Positions 1 through 11,433 of a stretch of 64,000 nt of DNA are shown here, in pieces. Positions within the stretch are counted from its first letter, which is position 1. Every line of letters starts with the position of its first letter. A model generated the notes under the pieces. The model saw nothing but the letters and a program-made list of their open reading frames with translations. It did not search any database and was not told the origin of the DNA. The position numbers and the translations under genes are program-made. Origin of the DNA: Topomyia yanbarensis (taxonomy: Eukaryota; Arthropoda; Insecta; Diptera; Culicidae); contig NC_080671.1 in NCBI RefSeq assembly GCF_030247195.1, forward strand, positions 207,786,045-207,850,044, written 5' to 3'.

Positions 1-2120
1 TGTTGAAGCCTTTATTCAAAAAGTTTTGGAATCGCAAAGTTATCAACAAGCTATTCTAAAGAATATAATTTTCATATAAAACCTATTTTAAAGAAGATGC
101 AGGAAGTATCAAGCACTCCAGATGAAATAAAGAAACGCGGATTCAAATAAAAAAGGATTTTTAAACTATTTGTTAGGGTTTAGTCAAATGATTCTATAAA
201 TAATTTTCTTTTAATTGATTGTGCATATTACGAAAACGAATTTTCAGAACTTAAAAAACTGTTTGATATATACTGATTTCCACAATACCGTTATGAATTT
301 TGAGGATCTTCGAGGATCTTCAGTCCGATTTTTCCAATTTATGCGGGTTTTTCATAAACACCGAAACTTGTCCAGTTTGTGCGTTCTCCGAATTACCAAA
401 GCATTGTATTTTTTTTTATTTCAACCCCCGCATAAAAATGTTTGAGTTTGAGATTGTTGTATCTTTTCATTCCACCTAAGACAGTTTGACATTTACAATG
501 AACTGACAATTACTTTGAATGCGCATATGTACTAATGTTTCCGTTGTATTCGATGGTGCTTCGTTCGTCTTAAAAAAAACATCGAACTAACAAATTTTCG
601 TAATAATCAAGATACTTGATTCATTTTGTAGGAAGTTAAAAAAGGAATAATGCGACCTGTTCAAATTGATGAAAGATTAATATTTATGAGTATGCTGCAT
701 AAAGCTATCAATATTTCAAAATGGCCTAGAAATCTCTGAATAAAGCTTTCCACAGCACATTCCAGCTGGTATTATTGTTTGCTGTTACAATTTAAATATG
801 TGTTTTAGATAGTGCTTGAAATAGCTAAAAACTTTAATGTAAAAATATTGAATAATTTCCTCCTTAAAACTAAATAAAATTTAGAAAAGAAAATGTATTT
901 TAGAAAACATGAAATATTCTAAAATTCGTCACACCGAAGAATCCTCAACAATTTCTCGAATTTTATGATTATCTGTTATAATTGGCATTTTAAAAATGCC
1001 AATAACAAAACTCCAAAAGCTTTACTTGAAATCTCAAAATGCAAGCCTCAAAACTTTGGTATTTGTTTCTTTGAATCTATTAGGAATCATAAGTAACATT
1101 TGTCGTATACTCAGTAAAATAATGTAGGTAAATTATCCGCTAAATGTTACCATATCACATCGACATTATTCCTAAAAATCGTGTAAATCATGTTTACGTA
1201 CAAGAGAAGCACCGATAAGCGTACTATTCAGAATCTAAAAATAGCCCCACTTTCCTAATCTGAAAAGATATTATAAAGCTATTCAGTCAATCGTAATATA
1301 GGCAGCTGTAGTAGTGAGCAAAACTGTATGAAAACAAACCGCATTATACAAGGAAAACAAACAGTCCTTTGGCTTTGGCAAAGTTCAATGTGTGCGTTCT
1401 GGAAACATCTTCTGCATCTATAATCGTTTTGCCCTTGACGAATGCGTAGAATATTATGCTAACATTAAACGTCGATCGAAAGCCACGTCGTTGGTTCATG
1501 CAGGAAACATCCCCATAAAACTCAGAATACCCAGGTTCAAATCGCTATATCCACTAATAACAATCAGCGTGTCATATATTCATAATAACAATCAGCCAGC
1601 ATGTATGCAATCATTTGACAAAACTATAGAAAACTTTTGCTACATGAAGTTTTTTCCTTCCAAACGAAAAGCGCCTTAATGTATGCTATATTTTTCTATT
1701 TTATTCTATTTTTAGACCTGCACACTAAATTCGTTGATACTATACAATAGGTAATAAAAGCTATATTGGCCGTGGGAAAACCTAACAAATTTTGTTATAA
1801 TTCTGATAGAAGCCTATCACAGGTTGTCATATTTTTGATATATACTAGAAGAATTTCTGTTATGTTTTCTGTTATTTTACCAACTAACGAGACCAAAGTT
1901 ATAACACAACTTGTTATCATAACAAAGTAACTCAGTCTGTAATAATTTTGTTATTTCTTTCTGATCGGGGAGGACTAAAAATACCAAATGTTTAATATCT
2001 CCGCCGCTCGTGCACGGATTTGGACAAAGTTATTTGCAAAAAACCTGCTGTGTTTTGACAAAATCGCCCATATCTCAGAAAGTAAACAACATATCGAAAA
2101 TCAAAAATAATAGTGTCAAA
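1..2120. other. AT-rich intronic sequence, no gene recognised
   Basis: This stretch is inferred to be part of the intron downstream of Utp20 exon 7. Short open frames occur but none resembles a known family. An open frame at 7-149 on the plus strand ends at a stop near an AAATAA string, but it is too short to support a gene. Several TTTTGTTAT-like strings recur around 1780-1960. Confidence 0.5.
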
Positions 2121-2124
2121 TGGC

Positions 2125-2350
2125 AACGTTAGGCCTTTCATTTGAAACTAATTTCATTAAGATCGGTTCAGCCATTGCTGAGATAATTATATGACATTTT
2201 GTACATACATACACACACGCACATACATACATACGTTGTCTCAATTTGTCGAGCTGAGTCGATTGGTATATGAGACTCGGCCCTCCGGGCCTCGGAAAAA
2301 GTTTTCAAAGTTTGAGCGAATCCTATACATTTCTTTTGTAAGAAATGTAA
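2125..2350 (-). repeat. Fragment of the TGCCTTTCTC-type interspersed repeat
   Basis: Read on the minus strand it has the family's landmarks in order: a run near the start with an AGAAATG-like hairpin, GGCCCGGAGGGCCGAGT, ATACCAATCGACTCAG, a TATG/TGTG microsatellite, and CTCAGCAATGGCTGAACCGAT. The same order is seen at 21117, 28780, 34581 and 47747. It is non-coding. Confidence 0.7.
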
Positions 2351-2375
2351 AACACGAACGAACGCAGACAATGAC

Positions 2376-3152
2376 GTATCAATGCGGTGGCATATTTTTA
2401 AACTGCAAATAAATAACCATGGCAGAAGGAGAAAGAACCAGAATCCGACTCGGATGAGGAATAATCTCCTACCGAACCAGAACGAAACGCAAAATTTGAC
2501 TCAGACGATGACACACTTAGACTTCTCCAAGGAGTTTACCTTGACTACTGATGCAAGCGATTTTGCGATAGGAGCTGTTCTATCCCAAGGACCTATGGGA
2601 AAAGATCGTCCAGTCGCTTACGCATCGAGAACTCTAAATAGAACAGAGGAAAATTGGCCTGCGTTAAGCCAGACCGAGCTAAGCGCCATAATTTTTTCTG
2701 GTATTTTTCATGTTAAAATGCATTTTTAGGTAACTTATCATTAGCGTGGCAAATTAAAGACCACTTATTTGTTTTCGTTTGATATTTGTGTTCCCATAAA
2801 TAATTAGATGTGGCTGTTGCTGATGTTGGATGCGATAGCGATTTTAAAACATGTATCTCTAAATGACGCTTGGTCCTCTTTGGCTTAACACAGGCCAATT
2901 ATTCAACGACCGAAAAAGAATTCTTAGCCATGTATTGGGCAGTAAAACATTTCGAGCACTATTTGTGGGGCAGAAAATTTAAACTGGTTATGGATCATCA
3001 ACCGCTAACATACTCTCTTTCAAACACAAACAAACGAATATTCAGAGGAAAATTAGAACTTGAGGGATACGACTACGAATTGATCTATAAACCCGGCAAG
3101 AATAACGTAGTTGCAGACGCGCTAACTACAATAAAAACGAATGAAATCAATA
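2376..3152 (+). pseudogene. Ty3/gypsy (errantivirus-type) pol fragment: RT end and RNase H
   Basis: The frame encodes the end of reverse transcriptase and the start of RNase H of a Ty3/gypsy element: DFSKEFTLTTDASDFAIGAV carries the RNase H TTDAS motif, then VAYASRTLNRTEE. After a 243-bp MITE (2655-2897) it resumes with YSTTEKEFLAMYWAVKHF and KPGKNNVVADAL near the RNase H end. The sequence just upstream (2400-2500) looks like an acidic gag-type tail in another frame, so gag and most of RT are deleted. The frame is then cut at 3152 by a 6.1 kb insertion and resumes at 9282. The element is dead. Confidence 0.85.
2655..2897. mobile_element. 243-bp MITE inside the gypsy RNase H frame
   Basis: Terminal inverted repeats begin TGGCCTGCGTTAAGCCA on the left and TGGCCTGTGTTAAGCCA on the right (read inward), with imperfect similarity for about 35 bp. 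The host protein frame is interrupted exactly at the element ends and continues after it. The target duplication is at most 2 bp (AT), so the superfamily is unclear. It has no coding capacity. Confidence 0.75.
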
Positions 3153-3373
3153 GCGGCGCTAAGGGGGGGGGGGCGAAGGGCGCAAGCGCCCCGAGCGGCA
3201 AAACCAGGGGGCGGCATTTCCTACTCAATAAATTTATATAGCATTTTTTTAGTAATTGTTCAAGTTTCATTAATCACGATAAAAATCAATTTATTTCATT
3301 TTGGCAACTATTGACGATTTAAAAGGTTGGGGATCGGGATGATGGATGCGATAGAACAAAACTATATACATTA

Positions 3374-4820
3374 GGGTGGCACAAATTTCAGAATTCAGTT
3401 GAACCGATCTAAAACTACTCGCTATACGACCTCATTCAACCATGCAAAATATTGATTTGGTAGGTTGCACTATATTTTAGCACAAATGGTTTATAGTTTA
3501 TATGTGATTTAACATGGATAAACGATCCACATTATTTAATATTTCGTAGACACGTTCCTATGTATTCTAAAAATATATGCTATGCTAATTTTGGTAGATA
3601 CGAGTACCGTGTACAACTTCCCCGAAGAGTGTAATAGGCTGTGACTTCTAGTTCAAAAGTTATTCTTCATACAATGCTTTAGTGTCTACATAATTGGTGA
3701 AAATTGAATTTATCTGGATACTCTGGTTGATACCTCAATCAAGTTAACCGTGATATGCTAGTCATAAACCGAATTAGGCAGCTATCAACATAGGCGGTTT
3801 TATAGTTCAGATGCGAGCGTCGTAAACAGACAATCTGAAGAACATGAGTGCGGTTCTTAGTTTTTTAATATTTTAATTTTTTTACTGCCTGTAAAGCGGG
3901 AACGTTATTATGTAGAATTGTTAGTTTCAAATAAAGTAATAAGGGAGATCATAACCGTTATTTCTGACGTATTATTTTATTTTAGCAAAGTTATATTCTA
4001 CGTTATATTCACGATGCTACTCAAATCAAAGTCCCTGTATGATTCGTTCAAAACTTTTGGTTAAAATAAAATCGTGCTCCATGGCCAGAGACACTCTTAC
4101 TGGTGTATAGTGACAGATATTGCCCGGCTTACTCAATTAACCTACCTTCAGTTTACGGGGCACTCTGTGGCAGTTCCAGTTCCAGCTCCACAGGGATACG
4201 ATATGTTGAACATCAGTTGAACTTCAAAATAACGGGAATCATTCCCGCTTCAATCTCGTTTTAATTTTAATTTGCTCAACGTAAATTATTGTGCACAAAA
4301 AAATACATAAAAATTCTGTTACGATTCGATCCCAAGTCCTTTAAATCACATGTTTCGGATGATACCATCTGGACTATATTTTCGCTTTACACCAGCGGTA
4401 TAACTGGTGACCACAAAAAATACGTCAAGGTTCACTTGATTGAAGGTTCAGTTCGCCGGGTAGCCAGAGACAGCGCTATTTTCAAAACTTTCAGGTCAAC
4501 GAAAGTTTAATTTTGCAATACCTCATGAGCCAGTTGTCATAGCTATGAACGGTCTTTAGAAGAAATTGTTCTACTTGATTGAATCTATAGAATGTAGCAT
4601 ACAATATATTTTTCAGTGGCACCAGGCGGCCTATTTATGAATTTAATGAAAATGTATTATTTTCTCATAGTAAACTCCATACAAACTTAGAATCATTTGT
4701 GCCTAAACATGCTCCAACAGATTTGATTCAGATTTAGCGTAGGAGTTCGTTGAAGAATTACGAATTTTTTTAACTTGGTTCTGCGATATTCAATTTTTTT
4801 CATACATCCTCGTGCCACCC
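3374..4820. mobile_element. TA-flanked element with GGGTGGCAC terminal inverted repeats
   Basis: The element starts GGGTGGCAC and ends GTGCCACCC and is flanked by TA on each side (3372-3373 and 4821-4822). That is the Tc1/mariner (IS630-like) target pattern. At 1447 bp it shows no transposase frame; the largest open frame (4289-4510) is unrecognised. A related element with GGGTGGGGC ends sits at 14181-14927. Confidence 0.7.
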
Positions 4821-4895
4821 TAATATACATATTGCAAGGTAGTAGTGGGAGTATGCAGACTAATTTGTTGGGATTAAACCAGGGAGCATTATCAT

Positions 4896-5110
4896 ATACA
4901 GGTGGCTTGGTCCATGGTTAAGAAACTCTCTAGGGGTTATTGAGGATCATATTTGGAGAAAAAAATCATTCTACATGAATAATCAAATTTCAACTGTTAC
5001 GGAGTTATTGAACTTTTCTGTGAACTATTTGTTTTTCTTTTAATGCCTCTAACTCAAAAAGAATACATTGTATTTCCAATCTTTTAATTCCGTTGGAGAG
5101 GTGTTTTCTT
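4896..5110 (+). repeat. Truncated end of the foldback element family seen at 12190-13744
   Basis: This stretch shares, in diverged form, the terminal sequence (ACAGG..GCTTGGTCCATGG, then CTCTC.GGGG, then ATATTTGGAGAAAAA, then GTTACGGAGTTATTGAAC) with the arms of the foldback element at 12190-13744. It stops near 5100, where LINE-derived sequence begins. Confidence 0.6.
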
Positions 5111-5264
5111 TCCTATTAAATTGCGGGTACGGTACCAGCATAGTAGATAAGACAAACGATCTAATAAGTGTTCTGTAGAAGTTTAGCTTCGTATGGTAGC
5201 GAATGTTGTTCGACCGAAGATTTTTTTTTGAGTAGGTAGACCCGGCGAAGCGAGGGGTAAACAA
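5049..5264 (-). pseudogene. RTE-like LINE fragment (C-terminal region of ORF2)
   Basis: On the minus strand the frame reads LRSNNIRYHTKLNFYRTLIR, which matches the LRSNRIRRRTKLTIYKTLIR segment of the better copy at 29864-30744. It is a short inverted relic next to the plus-strand fragment at 5287. Confidence 0.65.
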
Positions 5265-5286
5265 ACCTGCAATTTTTTTTTGTTCA

Positions 5287-6060
5287 GTGATTTATAGACG
5301 GGAGGTTATGCAAAAGCTTAAAAACGATAGGAAGGGCAGAATCCCGGGTGAACTTCTAAAAATTAGGAATGACTGGCTGTACGAAGCAATCCACTGCGTG
5401 ATTGGGATGATCTGCGTGGAAGAAAAAATGCCTTCGGATCGATTGAATGGCCTCATATGCCCAATCTTGGAGAAGGGCTATAAACTTCCGAGGCATGCTG
5501 CCTACAAGGTAGTTTCTCGTGTTCTGTTGGGTAGACTGCGCCCGTTGGCTGAATGCTTTGTCGGCGAATTTCAAAGCGGGTTTCGAGAAGGACAGTTAGC
5601 GACGGACCAAATGTTTAGCCAGCCGACAAATTCTGGATATATTCCGGGAAAACAATTTGCGGACTCATCATCTGTGTATTCAAGGTGGCATACGATACAG
5701 TAAAACAAAGGAACTGTGGCAGATAATGCTTGAGCGTGGTTTCCCGATAAAACTGATTAAGCTGATTCGTATGATGCTGGATAGGATAAAATCAAGCGTT
5801 ACAGAAGATCTGATGTGCATAGGAACGGAACCGTCATCACGAGATCTCACATGCTTCTTGACTTCGCGAACGATTTCGACATCATTGGTATTGATCGCAA
5901 AGCATTGCAAGAAACAGTGTTACCTTTTAAAAGGGCAGCTGCAAGAATCGGACTGACTATAAACTCTGACAAGACAAGGTACATGGTAGCTGGTAGAGAA
6001 CGTAGCAGTCGTGTTGGTTTCGAGGTGGAAATCGGTGGGGTACGGTACAACGAATTCATA
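5287..6060 (+). pseudogene. RTE-like LINE reverse transcriptase fragment
   Basis: The plus-strand frames give IPGELLK, LICPILEKG, AAYKVVSRVLLGRLRPL, FQSGFREGQLATDQMF and, after a frameshift near 5700, LWQIMLERGFPIKLIKLIRM. Around 5850 the catalytic Y-A-D-D box region is degraded to LLDFANDFDI. The last part (INSDKTRYMVAGRE) matches the post-RT region of the family. Several frames are needed to read it, so it is inactive. RTE (JAM1-like) is the best guess; another apurinic-endonuclease LINE is possible. Confidence 0.7.
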
Positions 6061-6083
6061 TCTTCAAATAATTACCTTACCGT

Positions 6084-7900
6084 TCAGACCTTGTTGTCTC
6101 TTGCTGCATGCAGAAGCCGTCTCCACTTCACTCGGTCCATTGCTGCTTGTCGCCAGCCTCGCAGTCTTCGAAGAGTTCGCAGGTCGTCCTCTATCTGGTC
6201 GATCCACCGTGCTCGCTGTGCGTCCCGTCTTCTTGTTCTTGGAGGGTCGCCTTCAAGAACCATCTTCACCGGGTCGTCGTCCGACATTCTTACGATGTGT
6301 TCAGCCCACCGCAAATGTCCTATTTTTGCGGTATGCGCGATGGATGATTCTTCCAGCAGCTGATGCAACTCATGGTTCATTCGCCTGCGTTACGTTCCGT
6401 CTTCCATCTGCACGCCACCATAGATAGTACGCAACACCTTTCGATCGAAAACTCCAAGGCGCGTTGGACCTCCACGAACATAGTTCAAGTCTCGTGGCCG
6501 TAGAGGACTACCGGTCTAATCAGCGTCTTGTAGATAATCAACTTCGTGCGGCGGCGAATTTTGTTCGACCGGAGCGTCCTCCGGAGTCCAAAGTAGGCAC
6601 GATTTCCCGCCAAGATCTGTCTCTGAATTTCTCTGCTGGTATCATTGTCGGTGGTTACCAGTTAGCCCAAATACACGAATTCGTCGACCATCTCGAATCC
6701 GTCAACGTCCACCGAACTCGGGATGGGAGGTTCACAGTGTCGTCTCTAGAACCTCTTCCTCTCATGTATTTTGTCTTCGAAACGTTGATGGCAAGTCCAA
6801 TCCTGCTGGTTTCAGCTTTCAGCCTGATGTAAAATCTGTCTCTGAATTTCTCTGCTGGTATCATTGTCGGTGGTTACCAGTTAGCCCAAATACACGAATT
6901 CGTCGACCATCTCGAATCCGTCAACGTCCACCGAACTCGGGATGGGAGGTTCACAGTGTCGTCTCTAGAACCTCTTCCCCTCATGTATTTTGTCTTCGAA
7001 ACGTTGATGGCAAGTCCAATCCTGCTGGTTTCAGCTTTCAGTCTGATGTACGTTTCCGACATCGCCTCAAATTTCCGTGCCATTATGTCAACGTCTTTGG
7101 GGAAGCCAAGAAGCTGAACGGACTTCCTGAATATCGTACCACTCGTGTCTATCCCCACTCTCCTTATTACACCTTCTAACACAACGTTGAACAGCAGACA
7201 CGATAGACCATCACCTTGCCTTAACCCTCTTCGAGATTCAAAGGTACTCGAGAGTGTCCCTGATACTCGAACAACGCACATCACCCGATCCATCGTAGGT
7301 TCGACTAATCCTGTTAGCTTATCCGGAAAACCGTACTCGTGCATTATCTGCCATAGCTGATCTCGATCGATTGTGTCATACGCCGATTTGAAATCGATGA
7401 ACAAATGATGTGTGGACACGTTGTATTCGCGGCACTTCTGCAGAACCTGCCGAATTGCGAATATTTGGTCCGTGGTGGCACGGGAACCCATGAATCTCGC
7501 TTGGAAATGCCCTACGAACTCCCTTGCAAATTGTGACAATCGGCGGCAACGAATTTGGGAGAGGACCTAGTAGGTGGCGCTAAGTAGTGTGATCGCGCGG
7601 CAGTTGCAGCAATCCAACTTGTCACCCTTTTTGTAGATTGGGCAAACAACACCCTGCATCCACTCCTCCGGAAGAATCTCCTCCTCCCAAATATTGGCGA
7701 TTACTCAGTGCAGCGCTCTAGCCAGTGTTTCACCACCGTATTTTAATAGCTCGCTGGGTAGTTGATCTATACCGGCAGTTGTTTTGTTGTTTTTCAGCCG
7801 ACCGATCTGCTCTTTGACTTCTCGGGGCCGGCAGCCTTCTGCGCATTCTCCAAGATCCGTTGCCATACCGCCTTCGTCCTCTGCTGCTTCTTCAAATACT
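6084..7900 (-). pseudogene. RTE-like LINE fragment, opposite strand, with internal duplication
   Basis: On the minus strand the sequence encodes RT motifs FQARFMGSRATTDQIFAIRQ, THHLFIDFKSAYDTIDRDQL and GLRQGDGLSCLLFNVVLEG. Further on it has the post-RT region with RRSRTRRRDAQRARWIDQ-like text at 6084-6380 (HLRWAEHIVRMSDDDP). The catalytic box lies in SVQLLGFPKDVDIMARKF, where the usual ADD is lost (KDVD). It faces the fragment at 5287-6060 head to head, so the two cannot be one co-linear copy. A 219-bp unit is duplicated at 6615-7050. Confidence 0.75.
6615..7050. repeat. 219-bp tandem duplication within the LINE fragment
   Basis: Two nearly identical units (6615-6833 and 6834-7050), both running from ATCTGTCTCTGAATTTC to CTGATGTA, lie head to tail. 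The only differences noted are single bases such as CTTCCTCTC versus CTTCCCCTC and AGCCTG versus AGTCTG. The duplication is therefore younger than the decay of the LINE around it. Confidence 0.85.
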
Positions 7901-8009
7901 AGTTAAATATGATAACGATGTTAGCCACAAAGGAAAAAGGCACGTTGCTGTTGCGAGCATGGTTTACGTAGTCAGCTAAAAACCAATAGGCTAAGAATGC
8001 GCGTAAAAC

Positions 8010-8110
8010 TTGATTTATTCAAATCACTGATACTCCCTGTTGCTCTATACAGCCATGAAGCTTGGCTGTTGAAGGAAGCAGGCTATCGATTACTCGGTTT
8101 GTAGAGAAGA
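8010..8110 (+). pseudogene. Short LINE C-terminal remnant
   Basis: The plus strand reads LIKSLILPVALYSHEAWLLKEA-like text (8015-8090). This corresponds to the TLIRPVVLYGHETWTML region of the RTE-like family. It is only a stub in the same cluster. Confidence 0.5.
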
Positions 8111-8759
8111 ATTCTGTGTTCAATACGCGGCAGCACAGTAGAAAATGGAGAATGATGCCAGTTAACGTTATGATCAGAGTATTTTAAACAAAAGAACATA
8201 ACACATACTGTTGGGAAGGTCATTTCTCGTTCTTTCCAGATCACAGAAATTGAAAATTGGGTAAAAAATGACCAGGCAGAAAAGTTTTTAGCGCTGAAGG
8301 TCCCGAAAAACACGATTTTTTTTGCTATGAATCAAAAATGGAAAAGGTAGTCGAAGACAGTCTAAATCCCTAACTACATACGGTGAACGTGCTATTTAAG
8401 CCAACATATTCTGATTCCTGATACGTTCCCGTCGGATCTTTGTATATCGTTTCAGTGTGTCATAAATTGAAATACTTACTGAGAGTGCTCAGGAACAGGT
8501 TTCTGATTGTAAAGTTAATGTTTTCATTCAATTGAAAATCATTTTTTTCTGACATGGGTTATGATGGCAAAAAAAATTCAGAAAGAGGTATGTTGAACGA
8601 AAAAGAATGAAAACCACTGTTCTAAGAAATCAATTTCAGGTAAATTCAATAGATTATCACCAAAATGCATTTGTGATGTAAAACGATAAGCCGGAAATAC
8701 TTATACGATGCAGCTTACAAACTCAATTTTTGTTTCCAGGTTTTAGTCGCCGTTCATGA

Positions 8760-8975
8760 ATGTTACCGTTTTTCAGTTGATATTTTTCGGTGATAATCAA
8801 AACCACAGTTTACCGTTTACGTTTCAGCTTACTTCCCTATTTAATTTCAGCCATCTTCAGAATTATTCACTCAAGTGCGTCTTATCGTCACTGGTGGGAA
8901 ATCGAAACGTATACGGTAAACTGTGGTTTTGATTAATGATCACCGAAAAATATCAACTGACAAACGGTAACAAAC
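8760..8975. repeat. Short inverted-repeat element (MITE-like)
   Basis: Two arms of about 65 bp are inverted around a spacer of roughly 85 bp. The left arm begins GTTACCGTTTTTCAGTTG and the right arm, read inward, GTTACCGTTTGTCAGTTG; both contain ATATTTTTCGGTGAT. No target duplication was identified and there is no coding frame. Confidence 0.65.
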
Positions 8976-9281
8976 TCAATTTTTCAACAATCATAGACAA
9001 AAAGGGTAAAACTTTTGCATGAAGCGAAAGTATGAAAGATACGATTTAAAAATTTAATAATATATAAACAAGTGATGGCTTTACAATGAATATTAATAAC
9101 AAAATGTTGACAATAAAATGTGAAGAAGTGTGAAGATTTTTATGCAGACATTTTCTAACACTTTTATCATATTTGTTTCATATGAATAGGTGGGAAATAA
9201 TCGAACTTTTAAAAATTCATTATTGAAGGGGCGGCAAATTTAATTTTTGGCCCCGAGCGGCAAAACACCTCGCGCCGCCAT

Positions 9282-10614
9282 TGAAATCAATACTAATTCA
9301 CAAAACGAATCAAGTAATGACGAAACTGAAAGCGTATCAGCAACCACACATTCCGCAAACTCCAGTGATAACTACTACATCTGGTGCACCGAGAAACCAA
9401 TCAATGCCTTCAAAACCCAGCTAATTTTCAAAATCTCAAATATAGAATCCGAAGTTTCAGAAGTTATATTTCCCAACCGTCACCGCACAATAATTCTGAA
9501 ACAAACTTACACCGAGATAGACATATTCAAATATTCAAAAAATACCTTAACCCTAAAGGAATAAACTGTGTACGAGTTCCTATAGAGCTAAGACAACTGG
9601 TTCAGGAAACGTATAAAAAACATTTCGAAACTAATCAAATATACAAAGTTCTAATTTCAGAAGTTATTCTAGAGGACATTAGATTGGAGTCGGAACAAGA
9701 CGAACTAGTGAAAGCAACCCACGAATTCGCGCACAGAGGGGTAAAAGAAAACAAAGCGCAAATTCTGCAAATGTACTATTTCCCACAGATCGATCGGAAG
9801 GTGAGAACGCTAATTGGAACTTGCGACACATGTAAAAAAATACGACAGGAAACCGCCACAATTAATTAAAAAAAAGTACTTTTGGTGAGAAACCATTCGA
9901 AAGAATTCACATAGACGTATTCTTTATGAAAGGTATAAAATGGCTGGCGATAGTCGACTCGTTTTCAAAATATGCTAATATAATACCATTAGAAACAAGA
10001 ACTATCGTTGACATGAAAAAAGCAATAAGCAAGCATATTAGAATATTCGGAAGACCCCAGACTATTGTCAGTGATCAAGAACCTTCATTTACCTCCATTG
10101 ACTTTGTAGGATTCTCAGACGACCTAGGCATTTTACTGCATCATGCCAGCAATTCCAAATCCAATGGGGTAGCACAGAGATTTCATTCAACAATGATTGA
10201 ACTCTACAGAACCCTCAGATCTAAATTCCCTAACAAACCTATACTTGAAACCATGAACTTACTGACAGACATTTATAACAACACCATACACTCAGTCACA
10301 AAAAGAAAACCAATAGACATTATCTTTAACTCTTCCACCTCCTCTAACGTAGAAGAATTACAAGAGACAGCACACAACCTGCAGTCCACTGTAAAAATAC
10401 AACTTCAAAAAAATAAACAAAAGCACGAAGAAAAATATGAAAACAAGCAAAACCCACCAGACCTAAACCCAAACGAAATAAAATACGTAAAAATATCGCA
10501 GAGGCAGACTAAAGACAAAGACCCTTTCAAAACAGTAAACGTTAAAACCAACGACTTACTTACTTTTAGGGACACAAGCAACGTGAAAATTCATAAAAAC
10601 CGACTGAAGAAATA
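9282..10614 (+). pseudogene. Ty3/gypsy integrase (frameshifted, catalytic residue lost)
   Basis: The part after the 6.1 kb insertion encodes the rest of pol. An HHCC zinc region is visible (HEFAHRG, then CDTCKK at about 9715-9838), followed by the DDE core with IHIDVFF (first Asp, about 9910), IVSDQEPSF (second Asp, about 10070) and SNGVAQRFHST. At that third position the family has Glu, but here the codon at 10174-10176 is CAG (Gln). Frame changes near 9555 and a stop near 9868 also break the protein. The downstream basic, Lys/Asn-rich C-terminus ends at 10614. The remnant cannot act as an integrase. Confidence 0.85.
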
Positions 10615-10636
10615 ATCTCTCAATTTCAGACTACTC

Positions 10637-11422
10637 TTGACCCAATACGCAACTCCGACAATCCACAAAGACGTGACGAACGATACTGGAATCGTCGTAT
10701 TTAAACTTGACACAGTGCGAATCAGATTAGGATATGAACGAATAGTTAAGAAGATAAGCTTAGGATCTATAGAAACAAATATTAACCAGATAGAAAAAAT
10801 AGCCCTAACTTTCAGAACCATAGATCATTTACGCGAAACATTATTAAGAAAAATTGCAATTTCCAAAGATCCAAAGATAAAGATACAGATTAAACAACAA
10901 AGCTTAGAAACTCTACAAAATCACGTAAACAAACTCACAGCTAATCAAATGAAACAAATTAAAATTAATACTAGTTTCCAAGATAGGTTGAACAATGTCA
11001 CAAATACCATTAGGAAAATCAGCTCACAACTATCATTAATCAATAACACACTTAGAGAAGATGCTCTGATGGAACACATAAACCTAATATTCTGCATAGA
11101 TACTCTAATTCGAGCCCTAGAAGTTTCTAAACAGGACCTCTTGAACAGAAATATACTTTCACGAGAAGACAAGGAGTACATTTTTCAAAAATTAATACAA
11201 CAGAATATGAAGCTAAATTTTCTAGACGAAATTTTCCAATTTAGTTCAGGAAGTTTAACAATCAGCAAAGATAATATCGTCATCCTAGTGAAGATACCGA
11301 TACTGGACAGCGACCCATACGAGCTATTAGAAATCCAAGCCATTAACCGGAACCAGACCAAAAACAGCACAGATATGCAACTGGTGGCAAAAAGGCAACA
11401 TCGCGTAATACCGCAACGCTAA
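10637..11422 (+). pseudogene. Errantivirus-type env gene, N-terminal part
   Basis: Downstream of integrase, in the env position of insect errantiviruses, a 261-codon frame encodes a helix-rich protein with coiled-coil-like Ile/Leu/Asn-rich stretches (TANQMKQIKI to NNTLREDAL) and N-x-T/S sites (NNT, NVT). A possible splice acceptor (CAATTTCAG near 10629) fits the family's use of a spliced env message. No clear signal peptide is visible at this start. The frame ends at 11422 and the C-terminal half continues in a different frame from 11434, so the gene is broken. It is an old copy of an insect endogenous retrovirus-like element, and identification is by position and the TM half. Confidence 0.65.
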
Positions 11423-11433
11423 GTTTGTAAAAT

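Larger units (their letters stand above)
3153..9281. mobile_element. 6.1 kb composite DNA-transposon-like insertion splitting the gypsy element
   Basis: An 11-bp string TGAAATCAATA is present on both sides (3142-3152 and 9282-9292) and the gypsy frame continues across it. The ends are inverted: GCGGCGC at the left, and GCGCCGCCAT at the right. The right end (GGCAAAACACCTCGCGCCGCCA) recurs at 40485-40513, so this is a family with several copies. The short terminal inverted repeat and an 8-11 bp duplication suggest a hAT-like element, but no transposase frame was seen. The interior holds younger insertions (3374-4820, LINE pieces at 5049-8110, an inverted repeat at 8760). Confidence 0.65.

Noticed and set aside
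7..149. Possible 3' end of a plus-strand gene at the left edge
   Set aside because: A 47-codon open frame followed by an AAATAA string in AT-rich DNA is not beyond chance, and no family was recognised.
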